NCBI GenBank assembly: GCA_029215795.1
Contig: JARDYH010000004.1
Location: 200,556,017-200,620,016, forward strand
Length of the DNA stretch: 64,000 nucleotides
Direction of reading: 5' to 3'
From: Anniella stebbinsi
Taxonomy: Eukaryota; Chordata; Lepidosauria; Squamata; Anniellidae
In this document: piece after piece, positions 56,735 to 64,000 of the stretch
Layout of the letters: the number at the start of each line of letters is the position of its first letter
How positions within the stretch are numbered: the stretch's first letter is position 1
Program-made: the position numbers and the translations under genes
The notes under the pieces: generated by a model
The model's input: the letters and a program-made list of their open reading frames with translations, nothing else
What the model was told of the DNA's origin: nothing
Databases searched by the model: none

Positions 56735-57265
56735 GGCCACCTTAATCTGTATTTATTCACATACGAACACAAGAAGAGCCCTGCTGGATCAAACAAAGGG
56801 GTCATCTAGACCTGCGCTCTATTCAGACAGTGGCCAACCAGCTGTCGACCAGAAACCCACAAGCAAGACCCAGGTGCAACCATGTACACCAGCTGTTCCC
56901 CAGCAACTGGTGCATATAGGCTTTCTGTCTCTGATACCGGAGGCAGCACAAGCGGTTTATAACAGTACTGACAACTGTTGGGGCCCAGGACACACTACAA
57001 AACAGTTGTCACTACTATTATAAAGTGCTTTAAAGCGCTTTAAAACAGCAGTGTAGATCCTGCCATAGCCATCAGGACTAGAAGCCATTAATAGACTTCT
57101 CCTCCAGGTTTTTATGCAATCCCCTTTTAAAGCCATCCAAATTGGTGGCCAACATCACATCTTGTGGTAGTGAATCCATAGTTTAACTATGCGCTGTGTG
57201 AAGAAGTACTTCCTTTTATCTGTCCTGATTCTCCCACCAATTAGCTTCTCTTCCTCCAGTTCACA
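56735..57265 (-). pseudogene. CR1-like LINE 3' part with a nested MITE piece
   Basis: Read minus, AGGAAGTACTTCTTCACACA GCGCATAG encodes the RKYFFTQRI signature of a CR1 C-terminus, followed by KLW and then remnants of a GFKRGL-type block (57125-57145 region). The 5'-proximal plus segment (GAGCCCTGCTGGATCAAACA, CAGTGGCCAACCAGCTGTCG) is the usual 3' UTR. Between about 56965 and 57060 an insert with ACAACTGTTGGGGCCCAGGA and CAAAACAGTTGT plus AAAGTGCTTTAAAGCGCTTT interrupts it. Confidence 0.75.
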
Positions 57266-57379
57266 GTTTTATAGGCCTCTAGTTTGTATATACTTTTTTC
57301 AGTGTTCAGCAAGCCCTTCAAGCTGCAGCACCTTTATGTGAGAAAAGGAAGGAACGACATTTGATTTATGTACTCAGAC

Positions 57380-57515
57380 CAGGAGAGGGCAACTTGTGGC
57401 CCTCCAAATGTTTCAGCCTACATTCCCATCATCCCTAGTCAGCACAACCAATTGTGAGGGATCGTGGAAGTTATAGGGCAAAACATCTGTAGGTCACAGT
57501 CCACCCCTGACCTAG
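57380..57515. repeat. Diverged hAT-MITE
   Basis: AGAGGGCAACTTGTGGCCCT, CCAAATGTTTCAGCCTACAT, TCCCATCATCCCTAGTCAGC and GAAGTTATAGGGCAAAACAT have the layout of 55557-55692, with many changes. Confidence 0.6.
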
Positions 57516-58411
57516 GCAACACACATAGACTGTTACCCAGCCTATTCTCCAGCAGCCTATGTGAGCCAAGTATCTCATTACATTTTTGCACTTTAAGCAT
57601 AAGCTTGGCTTCAGCTATTTCCTCCATGGAATTCTTCCAACTATTCCAATATTCTTCAGTGAAGTCTTCATTTCACATGCCTCACTTCTTCGTACACTCT
57701 TTCCTGTGGCTCATTTAAGTTTCTCATCTCCATGTCACAAGAACTGCTTTGTTATGAAATTATGGCCTGTTTATGAATTATGATGGTAGAGCGGCTCAAA
57801 GAATACCTCCTCCAATTGAAATTAAGTCAATATATATATAAACAAGTAGAACTGCAACAAAATGTTGCAGTATGGAGCATTCCCTGTTCAGGATTCCAGC
57901 CACTACATTCCATTCCCCCTCCGTAAAGATTTTTTAAAAAAATGCATACTTTGGTATTCTCCCAAGCTTGCTCTTGTGTGTGGGTTGTGCCATTTTGACT
58001 ACATAAGCAACAGAACTAAGAAATAGCATCAGAAATAGAAGAGATGACATACTTTCTCAATTTTTTTTATTACCCTTTCTTCTTCCTTACTTCCTGCTCC
58101 TTTGTTGTTTCCCTATCAAAATTTAGACTACAATTTTCTTTAGATAGTTATCTTTCTCGTTTGCTCAAGAGATTCCACAAAGTATAATATGCATTGATGG
58201 AGCTTTATAAATTGTATATTAAACAATTGTTTGCAGGAAGTCTATAGGTTGGTTAAGTTCTCATGTTCAGTTTGCATGCATAAAGGCATCTGAGGAATGC
58301 TTTCACTTATAAAAGAGAATACATACAGACACACACACCCCTATTTGTAATGCACAATAAACATTTTTCCTAATGAGAACAACATTATTGTCAAATAGTG
58401 GTAGATACAGT

Positions 58412-58562
58412 AGCCCTTTTCATTCTTTATTCACATGATTCCACATGCAGAAGGGGCAGTGGGGCTGCTGCATTGAAAATCTTCCCCCTGCATCACATGG
58501 CTCCTTGGCCTACTACTCATGGAACCCTCCTCCTGTGAATAGTACATGAAAGGGGCTAGTAT
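58412..58562. repeat. Inverted-repeat element (AGTAGCCC...TTCACA)
   Basis: The left AGTAGCCCTTTTCATTCTTT ATTCACA and the right TGTGAATAGTACATGAAAGG GGCTAGT are inverted copies. About 150 bp. MITE-like. Confidence 0.7.
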
Positions 58563-58659
58563 AACTCCACTGGACTAAGTTACTGTGAAATATGGGGTGT
58601 AGGGTAAAGCTTCACAACCTGACAAAATGTTTAGGTAATTTTCTGTTGCTCTAAAAAGC

Positions 58660-60813
58660 AACATTGATACTCTTGGTTCTAGAACCGCTTCTGTCTGAAA
58701 ACCTACCACTGCTTGATAGAATAATGAGCTTAGAAAGTGAAGGAGGTAAGGCTTGCCAGAACCAGAACAACGTTTGAAAAATTAGCCTATCGAGATTTTG
58801 GTGAGCGTGGCTTCTGTATTCATTATTTTGTAAAGCTTTACACCTTGGATAATGCGTATTTGGTTTCTTCTCTGCACGCATTGCGTCTGCGAATTCACGT
58901 CCAGCAGAACTGTTCAGGGTGGTGAGGGGTCTAACTCAGGCTCCTTCTCCCCTGAATCCGATTTTAGAGCCTTCGGTAGTTCACTGTGATGCTTTTAACG
59001 ATAATTTCTCAGATAAAATCTCTCGGATAAGAGCCGACTTAGATGCCATTGTTATAGCAGAGGCTGACAGTGGAGTGTCCAGTGACTCCGTGAGTAGGAT
59101 TACACTTGATCAGTTTCAGTTGGTGAGTACCGAGGACATGGACAAGGTACTTGGATGTGTGAGGAAGACGACTTGCCCTCTCGATCCCTGTCCTTCCTGG
59201 CTGGTCGTCCAGGGAGGAGATGCAGTTAGATCACATCTACAACATATTATTAATGCATCTCTCAGGGAGGGGAGCTTTCCATCATGTTTAAAAGAGGCGG
59301 TGGTAAGGCCGCTTCTAAAAAAGCACTCCCTGGATCCCCTGGACCTTAATAACTACAGGCCAGTATCAAATCTTCCATTTTTGGGCAAGGTGATCGAAAG
59401 AGCGGTTGCCTTTCAACTCCAGGCAGTCTTGGATGACACTGATTTTCTAGACCCATTTCAAACCGGCTTCAGAGCAGGATACGGAGTTGAGACCGCTTTG
59501 GTCGCCTTAGTGGATGATCTACGCCTTAGTATCGACAGGGGGAGTGTGTCCCTGCTGGTACTCCTGGACCTCTCAGCGGCTTTCGATACCATCGACCATG
59601 GTATCCTTCTGGAGCGCCTGGGGGAATTGGGAATCGGGGGCACTGTGCTTCAGTGGTTCCGATCCTATCTCTTGGGCAGGTTCCAGATGGTGATGCTTGG
59701 GGATAGCTGCTCTTCAAAAAAGGAGTTGCTATGTGGTGTACCACAAGGTGCCATCCTTTCCCCAATGCTGTTTAACATTTACATGAAACCGCTGGGAGAG
59801 ATCATCCGGAGGCATGGGGCGGGGTGCTATCAATATGCTGATGACACCCAAATATATTTCTCTATGCCTTCAACAACATCGTCAGCTAAGAATAGTGTGT
59901 CTCCTCTGTATGAATGCTTGGAGGCGGTAATGGGCTGGATGAGGAAAAACAAACTGAAGCTGAATCCAGACAAGACGGAGGTGCTCGCTGTCAAAGGCCC
60001 CAACCTGGGTTTGGAGGTGTGTCAACCGGTTCTGGATGGGGTTACACCCCCCCTGAAAGACTGTGTTCGCAGCTTGGGGGTACTCCTGGATCCATCGCTC
60101 CAGATGACAGCTCAGATTGATGTGACGGCCAGGAGTGCCAACTATCAGCTTCAGCTGATACGCCAGCTGCACCCCTTCCTAGAGTTGGAAGACCTAAAGA
60201 TGGTAGTGCACGCGCTGGTAACTTCGAGGCTCAACTTCTGCAATGCGCTGTACATAGGGCTACCTTTTTGCCTAGTCCGGAAACTTCAACTTGTTCAAAA
60301 TATGGCAGCCAGGTTGGTCACCGGTACACCTAGGGGTGACCACGTTACACCAGTTTTAAAATCACTTCACTGGCTGCCGGTCAGTTTCCGGGCAAAGTAT
60401 AAAGTGTTGGTTATTACCTTTAAAGCCCTACATGGTTTGGGCCCAGGCTACCTACGGGATCACCTTCTCCCGTACAATCCGCCCTGCACTCTTAGGTCCT
60501 CTGGGAAGAACGTACTCAAGCCAGCCAGAACTAGGCTGGCGAGTGTTACCCAGAGGACCTTCTCTTCCATGGCTCCCAGACTATGGAATGGTCTGCCGGA
60601 GGAGGTTAGACAAATTAGCAGTCTTCATGAATTTAAGAGAGTCATGAAGACTGTTCTCTTCCGGCAGGCCTATCCGGATGAATTTTAAAATGTTTTAATG
60701 ATGTGTTTTCTCTTGTTTGTTTGTTTTAAAAAAATTAACTTTGTGATGCTTGTATTTTGCATTGTGTTCCCAGCCTCGATCCGTAGGGAGAGGCGGGCTA
60801 TAAATAAATATTA

Positions 60814-60850
<37 letters not shown>
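58660..60850 (+). mobile_element. L2 LINE, best preserved copy in the window
   Basis: The 3' half of a full element, including the uninterrupted RT-to-C-terminus frame listed separately. Before that frame, in-frame coding (FFSARIASANSRPAELFRVV) continues upstream from 58918 to a TAA at 58850, so the endonuclease region is truncated or degraded and the element is not autonomous. The 3' UTR hairpin CAGCCTCGATCCGTAGGGAG then AGGCGGGC and a long (ATT)n tail (60815-60850) are typical. Confidence 0.9.
58919..60688 (+). CDS. L2 LINE reverse transcriptase, 590-codon open frame
   Basis: The frame runs without a stop across RT and the C-terminal domain. It contains LNNYRPVSNLPFLGKVIERA, LDPFQTGFRAGYGVETALVA, LLVLLDLSAAFDTIDHGILL (motif A Asp), GVPQGAILSPMLFNIYMKPL, YADDT (catalytic Asp pair), MRKNKLKLNPDKTEVL, SLGVLLDPSLQMTAQID, NMAARLVTG, HWLPVSFRAKYKVLVITFKA, APRLWNGLPEEV and a natural end FRQAYPDEF. 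The protein would copy its own RNA onto nicked target DNA. The first codon listed is not a true start, since the frame continues upstream to 58853. Because no N-terminal endonuclease remains in frame, function in place is doubtful, but the open length implies recent insertion. Confidence 0.9.
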   Translation: MVRGLTQAPSPLNPILEPSVVHCDAFNDNFSDKISRIRADLDAIVIAEADSGVSSDSVSRITLDQFQLVSTEDMDKVLGCVRKTTCPLDPCPSWLVVQGGDAVRSHLQHIINASLREGSFPSCLKEAVVRPLLKKHSLDPLDLNNYRPVSNLPFLGKVIERAVAFQLQAVLDDTDFLDPFQTGFRAGYGVETALVALVDDLRLSIDRGSVSLLVLLDLSAAFDTIDHGILLERLGELGIGGTVLQWFRSYLLGRFQMVMLGDSCSSKKELLCGVPQGAILSPMLFNIYMKPLGEIIRRHGAGCYQYADDTQIYFSMPSTTSSAKNSVSPLYECLEAVMGWMRKNKLKLNPDKTEVLAVKGPNLGLEVCQPVLDGVTPPLKDCVRSLGVLLDPSLQMTAQIDVTARSANYQLQLIRQLHPFLELEDLKMVVHALVTSRLNFCNALYIGLPFCLVRKLQLVQNMAARLVTGTPRGDHVTPVLKSLHWLPVSFRAKYKVLVITFKALHGLGPGYLRDHLLPYNPPCTLRSSGKNVLKPARTRLASVTQRTFSSMAPRLWNGLPEEVRQISSLHEFKRVMKTVLFRQAYPDEF

Positions 60851-60982
60851 TACTAGATTTATCATATCATTCCCCAAGGAGCCCAAAGAGACTTACATGT
60901 GGTTACCTAAATGAAATGGTTAGTTGGTTCACATGAGTTAGTTGGCTCACAAAGGAAAGCAGATTGAAATATGATTCCAAGG

Positions 60983-61313
60983 ACTTAAGGTAGGCTGACC
61001 GTATGAAAAGGAGGACAGGGCTCATGTAACTTTAACAGTCGTAGAGAAAAGGGAATTTCAGCCAGTGTCATTTGTATGCAATTAGTTCCTGGTGAAATTC
61101 CCTCTTCATCACAACAGTTAAAGTTGCAGGCACTATACTAGAGTGACCATATACAAAAGAAGGCAGGGCCCCTGCAACTTTAACAGTTCTGATGAAGAGG
61201 GAATTTCACCAGGAATTAATTGCATACAAATGACACTGAAATTCCCTTTTCTCTACAACTGTTAAAGTTACATGAGCCCTGTCCTCCTTTTCATATGGTC
61301 AGCCTACTTAAGG
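60983..61313. mobile_element. 315-bp palindromic hAT-like MITE with 8-bp TSD
   Basis: The element is 60991-61305. Identical ACTTAAGG copies flank it (60983-60990 and 61306-61313). The ends are TAGGCTGACCGTATGAAAAG on the left and, inverted, AGGCTGACCATATGAAAAGG on the right. The interior is nearly identical to 39828-40147, but the asymmetric centre (GGCACTATACTAGAGTGACC) is in the opposite orientation, so it inserted the other way round. Confidence 0.95.
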
Positions 61314-62085
61314 GTGCAGTTATGCATTCTTGGACATGGAGTGTTTATTGATTACCTACAGTAATCTAGTAGGGAAATATTAGTTTCAATAAAAGGTTGT
61401 TGGGTTTAAAAAGGTTTCTGACTTACAAAATATGTAGATGTACAAACTATGTTGCATTTAAGCTCATATCACATGGTACACTTTCTAAGGACTATAGCTA
61501 ATCTTGCATATACTTTCTCACTTTCCTAAAGAACTGACTAATGAACAGTCTCAGAATAAGGATGTCAACAAACTGTTAATTCTGTTGACATTGAAAGGCA
61601 GATGTTGTTTTAAAGATCACTTCTATTTAGGTCACAAATACGGTTGTTTTAGGATTATGCATTAGCAGCAAACATTTAATCTGTTCTAGAAGTGAGAATA
61701 CATGGTTTTAATATAGATATATATAGTTAGATATAATAGTTTCAACATTTAACAGCAGAAAAATTATGGTAAAATAAATATAAGCAGAGTGCTCAGTTAT
61801 CCATGACTGAGCAGCAATTATTTTTGTTTGTTCATTATCAACATTTACTGTGTAAACCTCCTGTAGCTTGACCACTTCTGATTTATATAAACCTTTGAGA
61901 ATGTTGTTATGGCATTTAGAAAAGAGAGACAGTGAAGCCTACAACAGAGGTTTAGTTTTGTAAAGAGTAAGTGCCCATTATTTCAAGAGCCATAATGTGT
62001 AGCTCTTAAAAGGCAAAAATGACACATGAGAAACAAAACTCTCAGTGGCTGAGAGGACTGAATACTAGGATTCCAGGGCTAGTGT
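61314..62085. other. Intronic sequence, nothing recognised
   Basis: AT-rich, no repeat identified. Confidence 0.45.
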
Positions 62086-62087
62086 AT

Positions 62088-62313
62088 GGCTCAATTCGGA
62101 TGACACGATAGTCAATGGTGGGGTAATAATCAACTTTAGAGTTGTTCATCTAGGGGGTACTCCCCACACAACATGGTAATAAATAATCAACTGTGGTGTG
62201 GATTAGGATCAGCACTGAGTTGACTATGGCAGCATTCGGATAACACGATAGTCAAAACAACTGACAACTGTTTCCCCCACACCAGTTGTTTATTGTGTTG
62301 TCCGAATTGAGCC
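62088..62313. mobile_element. Composite of two related terminal-repeat MITE pieces
   Basis: 62088-62228 is one end (GGCTCAATTCGGATGACACG, ATAGTCAATGGTGGGG, through GGATTAGGATCAGCACTGAG) of the element at 49400-49530. It is followed directly by a short palindrome 62229-62313 (GCATTCGGATAACACGATAG ... TTATTGTGTTGTCCGAATTG). The outer ends GGCTCAATTCGGA and TCCGAATTGAGCC are perfect inverses. The short unit matches window positions 1-71. Confidence 0.8.
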
Positions 62314-62315
62314 TC

Positions 62316-62390
<75 letters not shown>
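62316..62390. repeat. (TG)n and (TA)n compound microsatellite
   Basis: TG repeats to about 62345, then about 20 TA units at 62349-62388. Confidence 0.95.
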
Positions 62391-62391
62391 C

Positions 62392-63400
62392 ACCCTTTCG
62401 TGCCAGTATTAATACCTAAGAGCTGATTCTAGGGATTTTCTATGGTAGAGTGGAGGAGTGACAACACAAGCCTTTTAGGATTGGTCTGCATACAATTTAA
62501 GGGCATCTCTCACATGAAAGCGCAATGCATTGGGCTTCTAAGTGCTGAAGGGCAGATTTCAGTATTCTTCAGTTGTGTTGTTTATGATTGTCCCTTAAAC
62601 TATACTAATATCTCCAAAACTGCAAAAATTCTTGAAATTTAATTTAGAACCAATCCTTCATAAGCACTGTTACCTGAACCCTTTTTTTTTTAAAGTCAAG
62701 CTGTTGTGCTGAAATTGACCATTTGTTTATTAGGCACCAGAGCAAAATAGCAATTAAGTGTACACTTGATGGGAAAAGAAAATTATCTGCTTGACAATCA
62801 TAAAACATTTTCATAGTGTATCTGTATCTGAAGAGAGAGAGCTAAAAGTTATTGTTTATATTTAAGAAAGTGGTAAAAAAAAAAGCCCTTGAAAACAGTT
62901 GTTTATTCCATAGGGGAAAAAAATTAGGGAGCAATACTATGTCTCTAGATAGCACTATAGGGAGCAATCCTTATGTCCCGCCCCCGCTGGGCAGCTGCCT
63001 CTCTGTGCTTGATAAACCAAAATTGGCTATCTAGCCAAAAAAGCAAGGCAGACAGGGTACGGTGGAAATGATCCCTTCTGTGCTACAGCTGTCCTGCATT
63101 GGATAGTCATAAGCCCCAGAGTTCAGGGTCTCACAAGTACCCAGAGTACAACCCAGATGACTGCTCCCTTAATTAGGAAAGTTTCTAGATTTTTTCAGGT
63201 AATTTTAGGTCATCTTTGGTCATCTAATGCAGCCTTTCCAAACCTTGCACAGTTATGAACGGTTTACTATACCTAGAACTAATCAATTTACTCGAAATCT
63301 TTATACAATTATTTAAAAACAGGAAGTATTTAACTGCATAATTTAGGGATCAAAACTACTGGCTTATTGAAAACTTAAGTTGATTTCTATTTAGTCATGG
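62392..63400. other. Intronic sequence, nothing recognised
   Basis: AT-rich. Short ORFs at 62442-62642 and 62852-63034 have no recognisable domain. Confidence 0.45.
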
Positions 63401-63404
63401 GAGG

Positions 63405-63522
63405 GCATATTCCAGGGGTGTGGAATCTGTGGCCCACCCACCAGATATTGTTGGACCACAACTCCCATCATCCTTGACCAATGACCATGCTGACCAAGGA
63501 TTTCAGAAGCAGAGTCCAACAG
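63405..63522. repeat. Diverged hAT-MITE
   Basis: CCAGGGGTGTGGAATCTGTG, GGACCACAACTCCCATCATC and CAGAGTCCAACAGCAT follow the same layout as 55557-55692. Confidence 0.6.
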
Positions 63523-63905
63523 CATCGGTTTTAATAGACCACGACCTGTAATTGCAGCTAAAAAGGCCAATGCAGTTCTAGCTTGCATCAACAAAAGTAT
63601 AGTGGTCAGATTGTGAAAAATAATTGTTCCTTTCTATTCTGCCTTATTCATACTTCACCTGGAACATTGCATCAAGTTCTGCACACTGTAGTTTAAGAAG
63701 GATATACACAAACTGGAACATGATCAGAGGAAGGTGACGAAGATGGCGAGGGACTTATAGTCCTATGAAGAAAGGTTGAAGGATATGGATGTGTCAATGG
63801 CTTGGAGAAGAGACGATCCAGAAGCAATACAATAGGTATTTTAAAATACATGAATATGATAGCCATTATCATAGATGATGGAGCTAATTTGTTTTCTGTT
63901 GCTCT
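63523..63905 (+). pseudogene. CR1-like LINE fragment
   Basis: AAAAAGGCCAATGCAGTTCT encodes KKANAVL. Further on, TGGAACATGATCAGAGGAAG GTGACGAAGATGGCGAGGGA encodes DQRKVTKMAR, followed by SYEERLKDM and SMAWRRDDP remnants. This is the CR1-type C-terminal -QRKVTKM-...YEERL order. Stops and indels present. Confidence 0.7.
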
Positions 63906-64000
63906 AGAGGGTAGAACCCAAACCAATGGATTCAAATGACAAGAAAAATGTGTTTTTAAATTATTATTACTCATTAAAAGTAGTTATTAATCACTTTTCT

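Larger units (their letters stand above)
24137..64000 (-). other. ANK2: ANK2 upstream intron / alternative first-exon region, no exon recognised
   Basis: This lies 5' of the first recognised ANK2 exon on the minus strand. The known ANK2 N-termini are very short (a few to a few tens of codons) and hard to spot by eye. I looked for short minus-strand openings ending in a GT donor that would splice in phase 0 to SDSNAS and could support none. There is no unique CpG-rich promoter; the only GC-rich block, 28200-29100, lies inside a transposon. The interval is mostly repeats, listed separately. Confidence 0.6.

Noticed and set aside
24137..64000. ANK2 alternative first exons
   Set aside because: I looked for short minus-strand openings with a GT donor in the right phase but found none I could support. 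They may exist here and be too short to see without alignment.

Overview
The window is vertebrate, almost certainly squamate (lizard or snake), nuclear DNA. The evidence is spliced exons with GT/AG borders, AT-rich introns, and a repeat set typical of squamates: Sauria-type tRNA-derived SINEs, L2-clade LINEs with an RT-to-C-terminus frame, CR1 tails, and many palindromic hAT-like elements. No bacterial-style genes are present. The exact species cannot be told from sequence alone.

The only host gene I can support is the 5' part of the ankyrin-B gene ANK2, on the minus strand. Three consecutive coding exons are present: 24035-24136, 4050-4148 and 2544-2642. Each has consensus splice sites, is in phase 0 and encodes one ankyrin-repeat-sized block (34, 33 and 33 residues). 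The intron between the first two is about 19.9 kb. Everything from 24137 to the right edge (about 40 kb) is the upstream intron or alternative-promoter region. I found no first exon in it. The next downstream exon lies beyond the left edge.

The rest is intron filled with mobile DNA. LINEs: several L2 copies, including one with a 590-codon open RT-to-C-terminus frame at 58919-60688, a 5'-truncated sister at 46289-47700 and a decayed minus-strand copy at 32988-34915; an unclassified LINE with frameshifts and a C-terminal Cys/His motif at 35520-37865; CR1 pieces; and an L1 ORF2 tail nested in a DNA transposon at 48335-49158. LTR elements: one solo LTR at 52462-52926 with a perfect 5-bp target duplication. 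DNA transposons: a Tc1/mariner fossil at 22050-23181; a 1275-bp hAT-like element with a perfect 8-bp duplication at 27986-29260; and at least five elements sharing the terminus TAGGSTGACCA.

The most unusual structure is a modular GC-rich design seen twice, at 11700-12600 and 28370-29010. Palindromic modules of roughly 190-240 bp are repeated in tandem, each with outward-facing GGTAAG (splice-donor-like) edges. They sit inside elements whose ends differ. This is the best candidate for something not previously described.
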